Shown: positions 24,913 to 32,702 of the stretch, piece after piece
How the letters are laid out: every line of letters starts with the position of its first letter
Position numbering within the stretch: the first letter of the stretch is position 1
NCBI RefSeq assembly: GCF_913063105.1
Contig: NZ_CAJXYQ010000019.1
Location: forward strand, 33,095-97,094
DNA from: an uncultured Draconibacterium sp.
Lineage (GTDB): Bacteria > Bacteroidota > Bacteroidia > Bacteroidales > Prolixibacteraceae
Direction of reading: 5' to 3'
Length of the DNA stretch: 64,000 nucleotides
Notes under the pieces: generated by a model
What the model was told of the DNA's origin: nothing
What the model saw: only the letters and a program-made list of their open reading frames with translations
The model's database searches: none
Made by a program: the position numbers and the translations under genes

Positions 24913-25548
24913 TTATTGTTGAAAACAGTACACCAGCACATTGTCCTTTATTATTCGGAACGACAATCCGAAGGTTATAATTCCATCGGGATAAATAAGT
25001 TTACCCGAGAATTCGCATTGTTGCCGGTAGTTAAATGGTGGTATAATAATTTGTTCGTTAAACTGAACGCCTTGTATACCCGCACATTTAAAAATAGCTT
25101 CTTTGGCCGACCAAAGCAAAATTTTCAGGAACTGAGGGTCGTCTGATTGTTGTAAAAAACTAGTTTCAGAAGGATGCACAAAACGCTTAACAACTCGATC
25201 GATATTACGGTTTATTTGTTCCACATCAATCCCGATGTTTTTTTTCGATAAATAAACTGTTGCCAGTGTGGCCGAATGCGATATGCTGATATTTAAGGAT
25301 TTCGGGTTTAATACAGGTTTGCCACTCGGTTGCAGGTAACTGATTTCGCCTGGTTCAGGTAAAAGATGTTGCAGCAACAGGCGGCTGGCGACAAATTCCT
25401 TTTGTCTTTTTTCAAATTTAAAGGAAGCCAATTGGTCTTTTTCGTTTTGGCTAAGTTTACATTGCCTGGCAAGATCGCCGGCAGTTTCGCTTAATTCCCA
25501 AATACCAATAAGTCCGTCATTATTTTCTATTTTATCAATTAATGGCAT
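24913..25548 (-). CDS. 4'-phosphopantetheinyl transferase superfamily protein
   Basis: A 211-aa Sfp-type enzyme that moves phosphopantetheine from CoA to a carrier-protein serine. Conserved GIDVEQINR (Mg-binding Asp) and LLWSAKEAIFKC (W-x-x-K-E-A) motifs are present, with an ISHS segment (NISISHSATLATVYL) between the halves. It overlaps gldD by 10 bases. Carrier partner unknown; a PKS/NRPS or fatty-acid ACP would fit. The gene order gldD-PPTase is, from memory, common in Bacteroidota. Confidence 0.85.
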   Translation of the reverse strand: MPLIDKIENNDGLIGIWELSETAGDLARQCKLSQNEKDQLASFKFEKRQKEFVASRLLLQHLLPEPGEISYLQPSGKPVLNPKSLNISISHSATLATVYLSKKNIGIDVEQINRNIDRVVKRFVHPSETSFLQQSDDPQFLKILLWSAKEAIFKCAGIQGVQFNEQIIIPPFNYRQQCEFSGKLIYPDGIITFGLSFRIIKDNVLVYCFQQ

Positions 25549-26183
25549 TCGTTCCAGCTTGTGGTTTCAATTAAATGAATAATGTCTGGCTCAAAAAAGT
25601 TGATTACGGGCTGCAGAGAATCGATGTCGGGAACCTCGCGAATATAAAAAGCACCGCGTAGAAAGTGATTGGTACTATCGGTAAGAAAAAACTGCATAGG
25701 TGAGGCGGCATTGCCTTCAATAGAATAAATGGTGCCATAAACCTTTTGCCTGGGATTCAGAAAAAGGCGTTCGTCAATAGCATCAGCTTTTATGGTGTGT
25801 TTGTAGGCAAGCGAGCGGGTTTCTTCCATCAATTCCATCAAAAGCGAATTCCGGGCTTCTTTTTTTCCATTTAATTGGTAGTATGATAGATGAACCTCAA
25901 CTTTGTTCTCAGGCACCGATACGTTAATCCAATTGGGTTTGTTTAAGTTTCGTTTGTCTTTTTCTATCCGGGCATAGGCCGGAATCTCAAATTTATACGG
26001 ATACGATCCTGTAATTTCAGCATACGTTTTTTCGGGAAAATCAATTCGAAAATAGCCACGGGGTTTTGGGGTGTAACTTTCTTTGCAGCTGACTAATAGA
26101 AATACAATAAAAAAGAAACTTAAAATTCGCAGGCTTACTTTTCTGAGGTTGTTATTCAACACAAAAAAAGGTAGAAAATGCAT
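25539..26183 (-). CDS. gldD: Gliding motility lipoprotein GldD
   Basis: About 214 aa with a lipoprotein signal FFFIVFLLVSCKES and the GldD signature just after it: PKPRGYFRIDFPEKTYAEI, then YPYKFEIPAYARIEKD and NKPNWINVSVPENKVEVHLSYY. GldD is essential for gliding and T9SS function in Flavobacterium. I set the start at 26181-26183 (MHFLPFFVLN); the frame is open to 26258, but that part overlaps gldE and does not resemble GldD. It follows gldE directly, as in other Bacteroidota. Confidence 0.88.
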   Translation of the reverse strand: MHFLPFFVLNNNLRKVSLRILSFFFIVFLLVSCKESYTPKPRGYFRIDFPEKTYAEITGSYPYKFEIPAYARIEKDKRNLNKPNWINVSVPENKVEVHLSYYQLNGKKEARNSLLMELMEETRSLAYKHTIKADAIDERLFLNPRQKVYGTIYSIEGNAASPMQFFLTDSTNHFLRGAFYIREVPDIDSLQPVINFFEPDIIHLIETTSWNECH

Positions 26184-26235
26184 GTTTTTAGTTCGTGTAT
26201 TGTGTGTTATAAATTTAATCATGCTTATTTCTGAA

Positions 26236-27570
26236 TTACTTTTTCCTGTATTCGCCAATTACTACTTTTATTTGTTTTATTCGTCGATTATCAACTTCTT
26301 CAATTGTAAAGGCAAAATTTTTGCATTTTACTTTTTCTTTTAACGTAGGAATTTCCCCTTTTATTTCAAGGATTAGACCGGCGAGGGTATCTGCATCACC
26401 TTTAACATCGTCAAAAATAGTGTCGTCGCAATTCACAATTTTATAAAAATCGCCCAGTAGCACCTTTGCATCAAACAGGTAGCTATCGTCTGATAGTTTG
26501 GTAAAGAAATTTTCTTCCTCATCAAATTCATCAGTAATATCGCCTACTATTTCTTCCAGAATATCTTCAAGGGTAACAATACCCGAAGTGCCGCCATACT
26601 CATCAACAACAATAGCCAGGTGGATTTTATTTTTCTGAAACTCTTCGAGTAACGAACTTATCTTTTTTGTATCGGGTACATAAAAAGGTGGCCGAATTAG
26701 AGTTTGCCATTTAAACGATTTGGTTTTATGGCTGTGCTGAAGTATATCTTTAATGTAAAGAAGGCCACTAATATTGTCAAACGAATCGATATAAACCGGA
26801 ATTCTAGAATAGCCTGAATCGTTTATTATCTCCAAGACCTCTTCAAAATTGGTACTGATATCCAACGAGATGACATCAACGCGGGGAGTCATAATCTCTT
26901 CTACACTTTTATTTCCGAATTTTACGATTCCTTCAAGTATTTCTTTTTCTTCCGAAAGCTCCTGGTCTGATGTTAGTTCAAGCGCCTGCGAAATTTCATC
27001 CATCGAAATGTTTTTTACATGCTTTTGCAGCCTCCGGTTTACAAAACTGGTTGATGATATTAAAATGGCATTAACAGGCCGGAACAATTTTTCAAGCGTT
27101 TGCAGGGGCAATGCCATAAAGCGTGCAAACTGCAGGGCAAAGTGGGTGGCATATACTTTAGGGAAAATTTCGCCAAAGAGTAAAAGAAAAAAGGTAATTA
27201 ATACAACCTGAAAAACAAATTCAAGCGTTGGGGCATTGACAAACGATATTAATTTGTTTGAGATGTATGCGGTTAGCACAACAATACCCACATTCACAAA
27301 ATTATTGGCAACCAAAATGGTAGCCAACAGTTTTTCGGGGTTTTCGAGGTTGCTCAATACCCGCTGGTTGGTTTTACCTTTGTGTTTTAGTTTTTGCTTT
27401 TCGCTTGCCGAAAGCGAAAAATAGGCAACTTCAGAACCGCTTATCAATGCTGAGCTAAACAGCAAAAACAAAACGATAACAATCGAAATTATTATTCCAA
27501 AACTTATAGGGTGCAGTTGAATTTGCCAGGAGCCAATTGCGGCTGAACTTAAAAGCGATTCTGTTTCCAA
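26236..27570 (-). CDS. gldE: Gliding motility-associated protein GldE (HlyC/CorC family)
   Basis: A 444-aa membrane protein with an N-terminal CNNM-type domain of about four helices (SALISGSEVAYFSLSASEKQKLKHKGK), two CBS domains (IMTPRVDVISLDIS..YSRIPVY and IVVDEYGGTSGIVTLEDILEEIVGDI) and a CorC/HlyC C-terminal domain. GldE is thought to support GldD, perhaps in divalent cation homeostasis; the mechanism is unsettled. The position ssb-gldE-gldD separates it from generic CorC proteins. It starts 15 bases after ssb. Confidence 0.9.
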   Translation of the reverse strand: METESLLSSAAIGSWQIQLHPISFGIIISIVIVLFLLFSSALISGSEVAYFSLSASEKQKLKHKGKTNQRVLSNLENPEKLLATILVANNFVNVGIVVLTAYISNKLISFVNAPTLEFVFQVVLITFFLLLFGEIFPKVYATHFALQFARFMALPLQTLEKLFRPVNAILISSTSFVNRRLQKHVKNISMDEISQALELTSDQELSEEKEILEGIVKFGNKSVEEIMTPRVDVISLDISTNFEEVLEIINDSGYSRIPVYIDSFDNISGLLYIKDILQHSHKTKSFKWQTLIRPPFYVPDTKKISSLLEEFQKNKIHLAIVVDEYGGTSGIVTLEDILEEIVGDITDEFDEEENFFTKLSDDSYLFDAKVLLGDFYKIVNCDDTIFDDVKGDADTLAGLILEIKGEIPTLKEKVKCKNFAFTIEEVDNRRIKQIKVVIGEYRKK

Positions 27571-27585
27571 ATTTTATGATTTTGG

Positions 27586-28029
27586 TTAGAAAGGAAGATC
27601 CTCATCTCCTTCCGGCTCTTCAATATCCGGTTCCGAAATTTGAGGGGTAGCAGCACTGCTTTGTGGGGTTCCGCTTTGGGCCGGTGCATTTTGGTTATCG
27701 GCACGGTTGCCAAGCATTTGCATTTGGTCGCCATAAATTTCTGTTACATAGCGTTTGTTCCCGTCTTTATCATCGTACGAGCGGGTTCGTATTCTACCTT
27801 CGATGTAAAGCTGGCGTCCTTTAGTAACATATTTTTCTGCTACCTCGGCCAGGCCTCGCCATAAAACAATGTTGTGCCACTCGGTTGTAGTAACGCGCTC
27901 ACCATTTTTTGCGTTATAACTCTCAGAGGTGGCCAGTGGGAAATTTGCCACTGCAACTCCAGTGTCAAGATGACGTACTTCAGGATCTTTCCCTACATTT
28001 CCAACAAGAATAACTTTATTTACTGACAT
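27586..28029 (-). CDS. ssb: Single-stranded DNA-binding protein
   Basis: A 147-aa OB-fold SSB: MSVNKVILVGNVGKDPEVRH at the N-terminus, TEWHNIVLWRGLAEVAEKYV and KGRQLYIEGRIRTRSYDDKDGNKRY in the core. A disordered Q/P/S-rich linker (about 115-135) leads to the acidic tip ending GDEDLPF, the classic protein-interaction tail. It binds ssDNA during replication and repair. It lies between mutY and gldE, a conserved order. Confidence 0.95.
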   Translation of the reverse strand: MSVNKVILVGNVGKDPEVRHLDTGVAVANFPLATSESYNAKNGERVTTTEWHNIVLWRGLAEVAEKYVTKGRQLYIEGRIRTRSYDDKDGNKRYVTEIYGDQMQMLGNRADNQNAPAQSGTPQSSAATPQISEPDIEEPEGDEDLPF

Positions 28030-28098
28030 AGCTATAATTTTATTTGGTTAACATTTTCAGATCAAATAACTTTCTGCAATTAGTCACCGGTTTTAATT

Positions 28099-29148
28099 TT
28101 AATCACCCAACCCGGCATCGTTTAAAAATTGTTCAACCAGTCGGGGTACAGCAAATTTAGAAATATCTTTTTTATTTACCCGAATTAGAGGCGAAGGAAT
28201 ATTAACATTACACATAACTTCTATATAAATTGTTTTGGAGTAAATAATTTGATGGCTCAATACGTGTTTTTTTTCAGGCGATATATATTTTATACTATAA
28301 GATGCGGCGCTTACAGGTAATTGGTTTTTTAGCAAGGCCTCATCAGAGAGGCGGTTGGTAGTTTCAAGCAAGGGGAGTTGATAAAGGTTTTGCCAAATAT
28401 CCTGGCCAGTTCTTTTATCCATTATTATACTGTCTCCCTCATCATATATATAATAGTAAAAAAAACGTTTGCGTTGTTTTGTCTTTTTTTCTTTAACCGG
28501 TAACCGGCTTATACTATTATTAATAAAGGCATGGCAGCTGTTGTTAAGCGGGCATATAGTGCAGTTGGGCGATTTTGGTACACATTGTAAAGCACCGAAT
28601 TCCATTAAAGCCTGGTTGTGCATACCCGGATCGTGTTCGGTAAGCAGCTCTTCTGCCAGCTGTTGAAATTCCTTTTTACCCTGCACCGAATCAATTGGGG
28701 TGGTAATTCCGAAATAACGGGCCAGTACCCGATAGATATTTCCATCAACAGCGGGGTAGGGCAAATTAAAAGCAATAGACGCAATGGCGGCAGCAGTGTA
28801 GGGCCCCACGCCCTTTAAGCTTAAAATGGTTTTGTAATCGTTCGGAAACACGCCATCATACAAACTCGAAATAATTTTAGCCGTGGCATGTAAGTTTCTT
28901 GCCCTGGAATAATAACCAAGTCCCTGCCATAATTTTAATACCTCATCTTCTGCAGCATTGGCAAGGTGTTTTATGCTCGGATAGGTGGCAGTAAACCGGG
29001 TAAAATACCCCGTACCTTGCTCTACACGTGTTTGTTGCAAAATTATTTCTGAGAGCCATATTTTGTATGGATCCTTATCGTCGCGCCACGGTAAATCGCG
29101 CTTATTTAACTTATACCACTTATAAATAAGGGTCACAAAATCGTTCAT
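28099..29148 (-). CDS. mutY: A/G-specific adenine glycosylase
   Basis: A 349-aa MutY removing adenine paired with 8-oxoguanine. The glycosylase domain includes LSEIILQQTRVEQGTGYFTRF (catalytic Glu), LKGVGPYTAAAIASIAF (HhH with the PGVG-like GVGPYTA) and YPAVDGNIYRVLAR (catalytic Asp). The 4Fe-4S motif is C-x6-C-x2-C-x5-C (CVPKSPNCTICPLNNSC). A degenerate C-terminal NUDIX-like domain (about 230-349) recognises 8-oxoG. Head of the minus-strand gene run to pgl. Confidence 0.95.
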   Translation of the reverse strand: MNDFVTLIYKWYKLNKRDLPWRDDKDPYKIWLSEIILQQTRVEQGTGYFTRFTATYPSIKHLANAAEDEVLKLWQGLGYYSRARNLHATAKIISSLYDGVFPNDYKTILSLKGVGPYTAAAIASIAFNLPYPAVDGNIYRVLARYFGITTPIDSVQGKKEFQQLAEELLTEHDPGMHNQALMEFGALQCVPKSPNCTICPLNNSCHAFINNSISRLPVKEKKTKQRKRFFYYYIYDEGDSIIMDKRTGQDIWQNLYQLPLLETTNRLSDEALLKNQLPVSAASYSIKYISPEKKHVLSHQIIYSKTIYIEVMCNVNIPSPLIRVNKKDISKFAVPRLVEQFLNDAGLGD

Positions 29149-29206
29149 TTTACGCTAACTGGTTAAAAATCTTACAGAAAAACAAAAATAAATTATTTGA
29201 AAAGCT

Positions 29207-29235
29207 TTTGGGTTTTATAATATTTTTTATTTTTG
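29207..29235 (+). promoter_or_regulatory. Promoter of the IHF/HU-like gene
   Basis: TTTG at 29207-29210, 17 bases, then TATTTTTG at 29228-29235, an exact -7 element. The predicted start near 29240 gives a short leader of about 45 bases before the ATG at 29286. Confidence 0.65.
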
Positions 29236-29285
29236 CAAACTCGAATAAAAACGATTAATACATTGAAAATTAAATAATTTAAGAG

Positions 29286-29570
29286 ATGACTAAGGCAGAT
29301 ATTGTAAATGAAATTTCGAAAGAAACAGGAATTGAAAAGGTAACTGTACAGAAAACAGTTGAAGCTTTTATGGAAACAGTAAAAGATTCATTAGTTGATG
29401 GTAAAAATGTTTACCTAAGAGGTTTTGGTAGTTTTGTTGTAAAGAAAAGAGCAGAAAAAACAGCTCGTAACATTTCAAAAAATACAACTATTATAATTCC
29501 TGCACACAATATTCCTTCATTTAAACCAGCGAAGACATTTGTATCAGAAGTTAAAAATCAAGTAAAATAA
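29286..29570 (+). CDS. HU/IHF family DNA-binding protein (second type)
   Basis: A 94-aa HU/IHF-fold protein: KADIVNEISKETGIEKVTVQ, then YLRGFGSFVVKKRAEKTARN with the arm NISKNTTIIIPAHNIPSFKPAK. The P-A-H-N-I-P-x-F-K-P-A-K end and insertion of non-HU residues in the arm set it apart from the HU at 2675; it is closer to the IHF-like proteins encoded before the RNase G gene in Bacteroidota. It has a strong promoter and leads a unit with the 30-aa basic protein. The mutY gene is divergent. Confidence 0.9.
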   Translation: MTKADIVNEISKETGIEKVTVQKTVEAFMETVKDSLVDGKNVYLRGFGSFVVKKRAEKTARNISKNTTIIIPAHNIPSFKPAKTFVSEVKNQVK

Positions 29571-29577
29571 TAGAGTT

Positions 29578-29670
29578 ATGCCAAGCGGTAAAAAAAGAAA
29601 AAGACACAAGATGGCCACTCATAAGCGCAAAAAAAGATTGCGTAAAAACAGGCACAAGAAGAAGAAATAA
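29578..29670 (+). CDS. 30-aa basic protein, AURKAIP1/COX24-domain (mS38-like) ribosomal type
   Basis: A tiny ORF: ATG at 29578, stop at 29668-29670, seven bases after the IHF-like gene. Nearly all residues are K, R or H: it starts MPSGKKRKRHKMATHKRKKR and ends RHKKKK. This matches the very small Bacteroidota proteins annotated with an AURKAIP1/COX24 domain, related to mitochondrial mS38 and mycobacterial bS22, which sit in the small ribosomal subunit. Position next to RNase G is consistent. Too short for most gene callers. Confidence 0.8.
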   Translation: MPSGKKRKRHKMATHKRKKRLRKNRHKKKK

Positions 29671-29701
29671 GATATTAATGAATTAATTTCTTATAGTTAA
29701 T

Positions 29702-29738
29702 GATTAAACCTAAAGCATTTAATGCTTTAGGTTTAATC
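29702..29738 (+). terminator. Perfect hairpin after the 30-aa gene
   Basis: A 37-base near-perfect palindrome (18-base arms GATTAAACCTAAAGCATT and its complement around base 29720). It lies between the ribosomal-type gene and RNase G. There is no long T-run, so it may be a weak terminator, attenuator or mRNA-stability element. Confidence 0.6.
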
Positions 29739-29785
29739 TGTTATAACGTATAGTATTAACCAAAAGAAGTAGATGATTAAAGGTT

Positions 29786-31336
29786 GTGAGTAGCGATTTA
29801 ATTATTGATGTAACTCCATCCGAAATTGTTATTGCCTTACAGGAAAAGAAGAAGCTTGCAGAATTAACCAGAGAGAGAAGCGGGGCAAAATTCGCTGTCG
29901 GAGATATATACCTCGGCAAAGTAAAGAAAATTATGCCCAGTTTAAACGCTGCTTTTATCGACGTAGGTTACAACAAAGATGCTTTTTTACATTACCTTGA
30001 CATGGGGCCTCAATTCGCCACGCTAAATAAATTCCTGCGAATTGCCTCATCACGAAAGAATAAAATTTCTTCCATTTCGAAAATTCATTCAGAACCCGAC
30101 ATTAACAAAGAAGGTAAGGTAAACGAGCTGTTAAAAGTAGGTCAGAAAATATTGGTTCAGGTAGCGAAAGAACCAATAAACACTAAAGGACCACGATTAA
30201 CATCTGAAATCTCAATTGCGGGACGAAACTTAGTTTTAATGCCATTCAGCGACAAAATATCGGTGTCGCAAAAAATTCGGTCAACCGAAGAAAAAAACAG
30301 GCTAAAAAAACTTATTCAAAGTATTAAACCCCGCAGGTACGGTGTAATAATCCGTACGGTAGCCGAAGGGAAAAAAGTAGCAGAACTCGATCAGGAACTT
30401 CGACGGTTGGTTGAAAAGTGGGAAACTACTTTTCATAAGCTTCGCAGGGCACATGCTCCATCGCTTATTATTGGCGAAATGGACAGAACAACAGCCCTTT
30501 TGCGCGATATTTATCATCCCAACTTCAACAGCATTATTGTAAACGACCAATCGGTAGCTTCAGAAATTGCCGATTACATAGGTAGCATTCAGGCCGACAA
30601 AAAGAAAATAGTTAAATACTACAAAGGACGTCAGCCAATTTTCGAACATTATGGCATTGATAAACAAATTAAAGCCTCGTTCGGTAAAACCGTATCTTTT
30701 AAAGATGGTGCCTATTTAATCGTAGAACACACCGAAGCGTTTCATGTAATTGATGTGAACAGTGGGAATCGCGCCAGAGCCGGAAACGACCAGGAAAGAA
30801 ATGCACTGGAAGTAAACCTGGCTGCCTGCGACGAAATAGCAAGACAATTACGGTTGAGAGACATGGGAGGAATCATTGTAATTGATTTCATCGACATGCA
30901 CGTTGCAGCCAATCGCCAAAAAGTGAATGAACACATGAAAGCGATTATGGCTGACGACCGGACCAAGCACAACATTCTTCCACTTAGTAAGTTTTGCCTG
31001 ATGCAAATAACCAGGCAAAGAGTTCGCCCGGAAGAAAACATTGAAACAGCAGAAAGCTGTCCGACATGTAAAGGAAGTGGAAAAGTTGTGCCTACTGTTT
31101 TATTTGCTGATGATATTAACAGCAAAGTAAACTACGCGCTAAAGGAGCTGAACAAAAAGAAACTATTTCTGAAAGTTCACCCTTATACAGCTGCATACCT
31201 CACAAAAGGATTAAAAAGTCCACAAAACAGGTGGTTTTTTAAACACCTGAAGTGGGTTGGAATTCAGGCTGTAAATTCGTATTCCTACCTGGAATACCAT
31301 TTTTTCGACGAGAATGAGGAAGAAATTATTTTATAA
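29786..31336 (+). CDS. rng: Ribonuclease E/G family protein
   Basis: A 516-aa RNase G. The S1 domain lies at about 37-130 (GDIYLGKVKKIMPSLNAAFIDVGYNKDAFLH), with an unusual insert rich in K/S (about 75-105). The catalytic RNase E/G core includes DVNSGNRARAGNDQERNALE with the Mg-binding Asp, GGIIVIDFIDM, and the Zn-link motif CPTCKGSGK (C-P-x-C). It cleaves AU-rich single-stranded RNA and matures rRNA. The start is GTG at 29786 with AAAGG just upstream; the nearby ATG at 29773 runs into a stop. A clear terminator follows. Confidence 0.92.
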   Translation: MSSDLIIDVTPSEIVIALQEKKKLAELTRERSGAKFAVGDIYLGKVKKIMPSLNAAFIDVGYNKDAFLHYLDMGPQFATLNKFLRIASSRKNKISSISKIHSEPDINKEGKVNELLKVGQKILVQVAKEPINTKGPRLTSEISIAGRNLVLMPFSDKISVSQKIRSTEEKNRLKKLIQSIKPRRYGVIIRTVAEGKKVAELDQELRRLVEKWETTFHKLRRAHAPSLIIGEMDRTTALLRDIYHPNFNSIIVNDQSVASEIADYIGSIQADKKKIVKYYKGRQPIFEHYGIDKQIKASFGKTVSFKDGAYLIVEHTEAFHVIDVNSGNRARAGNDQERNALEVNLAACDEIARQLRLRDMGGIIVIDFIDMHVAANRQKVNEHMKAIMADDRTKHNILPLSKFCLMQITRQRVRPEENIETAESCPTCKGSGKVVPTVLFADDINSKVNYALKELNKKKLFLKVHPYTAAYLTKGLKSPQNRWFFKHLKWVGIQAVNSYSYLEYHFFDENEEEIIL

Positions 31337-31340
31337 AAAG

Positions 31341-31371
31341 AAAGCCGTTCATTTTTTGAGCGGCTTTTTTT
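31341..31371 (+). terminator. Rho-independent terminator of rng
   Basis: AAGCCGTTCA / TGAGCGGCTT stem (one G-U pair) with a short T-rich loop and a T-run to 31371, just after the rng stop. Confidence 0.9.
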
Positions 31372-31399
31372 ATTTTCGCAGTAAAGCAAATAAATTCAG

Positions 31400-32482
31400 A
31401 TGTTGCTCAAAAAACTGATTTATATATTTATACTCAGCTTAACCGTCGGTTCTGCATCTGCTCTTGAAATTAGTGGCAAAATTAAACTCACCGATCGTTG
31501 GCAACCTAAAGTATTTCTGGCACTGATTAATGCACCCGAAGATCTTTTTGTGGCTTCGCCTGATTTTATTATTGCTGAAACATTTATTCAGCCCGACGGT
31601 AGTTTTGTGCTAAACACGCAAACAGTTCCTGCAGAGTATATGTTTTATCGCCTGTACCTGGTGCGCGGAAATAATTCGCTGGTAGAATTTAGCGCAGCAG
31701 AAAACAAAAACTATTTTCATTTGCTCTTAAATCGCGATTCTAGTGTGGAAGTGTTGGCAAAGACCGAAAATAATTCCTTAGTTGTTGAAGACTTAAGTGG
31801 GAGTGAAGCCAGTAATGCAATTCTTGATTTCGATATAAAGTATCGCGAACAAACAAAACTTTTGTCGGGGCAGCTTACCAAAGCAAAAAGCAGCTTCTTA
31901 ACGCAGGAACTTGAAGCGTTTATTCATTCCTTTGTAAAAAACAGTAAAAATCCTTTGGTTGGGCTTTATGCCCTATACCACATTACCGATAAGGAAACCG
32001 ATTTTTTGCGTCAACGCGATTTCTATTTCTATTTCGAAAAAAGGTTAGCCGACGCACTTCCGGCTACAGCTTATAACGACGCCTATTCTGAATTGCTGGA
32101 AGAACTGGTTGGGTTCAGAGATTTTGTATGTGAAATGCCAGGTGTACAACCCAAATGGAAAGACTGGTTGTTGTTGGTTGAAGCACTGGTAATTTTTATC
32201 CTTCTTGGTTTTACGTTTGTATTTTATCGAAAATACCTGGTACTTAAAAGAACTGAAAGCCAATCGTCAGGAAACCTGATATCGGTTTACGAAGGTTTAA
32301 CCTTAAAGCAACAGCAAATATTAAGTTTGCTTGCTGCCGAAAAAACAAATAAGGAAATTGCAAACGAATTATTTGTTGAGCTGAGTACAGTAAAAACACA
32401 TATCAATAATATTTACAGACACTTAGGTGTTGCAACGCGAAAAGAAGCCGTTGCTTTCTATCGCAGGGTGAAAGGCAGCTGA
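31400..32482 (+). CDS. Membrane-tethered LuxR-type regulator
   Basis: A 360-aa protein with unusual topology. A signal peptide (residues 1-21, ending SASA) leads to an external beta-rich region (about 22-120; ISGKIKLTDRWQPKVFLALI, reminiscent of DUF4369-type sandwiches) and a helical region (about 135-245). A single membrane helix (about 250-272, LLLVEALVIFILLGFTFVFY) follows. The C-terminus is a GerE/LuxR HTH: LTLKQQQILSLLAAEKTNKE, ELSTVKTHINNIYRHLGV. The layout implies a one-component sensor with an outside input and DNA binding from the membrane. It is upstream of dsbD but has a separate promoter between; an immediate 12-bp palindrome follows its stop. Confidence 0.82.
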   Translation: MLLKKLIYIFILSLTVGSASALEISGKIKLTDRWQPKVFLALINAPEDLFVASPDFIIAETFIQPDGSFVLNTQTVPAEYMFYRLYLVRGNNSLVEFSAAENKNYFHLLLNRDSSVEVLAKTENNSLVVEDLSGSEASNAILDFDIKYREQTKLLSGQLTKAKSSFLTQELEAFIHSFVKNSKNPLVGLYALYHITDKETDFLRQRDFYFYFEKRLADALPATAYNDAYSELLEELVGFRDFVCEMPGVQPKWKDWLLLVEALVIFILLGFTFVFYRKYLVLKRTESQSSGNLISVYEGLTLKQQQILSLLAAEKTNKEIANELFVELSTVKTHINNIYRHLGVATRKEAVAFYRRVKGS

Positions 32483-32485
32483 TTG

Positions 32486-32497
32486 GGGTCTAGACCC
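32486..32497. promoter_or_regulatory. 12-bp perfect palindrome GGGTCTAGACCC
   Basis: A complete dyad with no spacer, four bases after the LuxR-type gene stop and 41 bases before the -33 element of the dsbD promoter. It could be a protein-binding site or a weak hairpin; no T-run follows. Confidence 0.35.
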
Positions 32498-32537
32498 TAT
32501 TTCAAACCTGCATCATCCAAATTTTGTTAAACAGTAG

Positions 32538-32569
32538 TTCGTACTTTACTGTTCTGAGAAATATATTTG
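32538..32569 (+). promoter_or_regulatory. Promoter of the dsbD pair
   Basis: TTCG at 32538-32541, 20 bases, then TATATTTG at 32562-32569 (exact TAnnTTTG). This gives a leader of about 128 bases to the dsbD ATG at 32703; nothing recognisable is seen in it. Confidence 0.6.
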
Positions 32570-32702
32570 TAAAAAAACGATACCATTATCCCATAAAAAG
32601 ACGTTAAAAACGGATGTCTGAAAAATATTTCTAAACTAGTTCATCCTGTTTGCCCGGTTGGTTGTCGTATTAAAAACAGATAAAAACATAAATTAGCATA
32701 CA

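Noticed and set aside
26184..26258. N-terminal extension of GldD
   Set aside because: It overlaps gldE, precedes a complete lipoprotein signal and is unlike GldD sequences.
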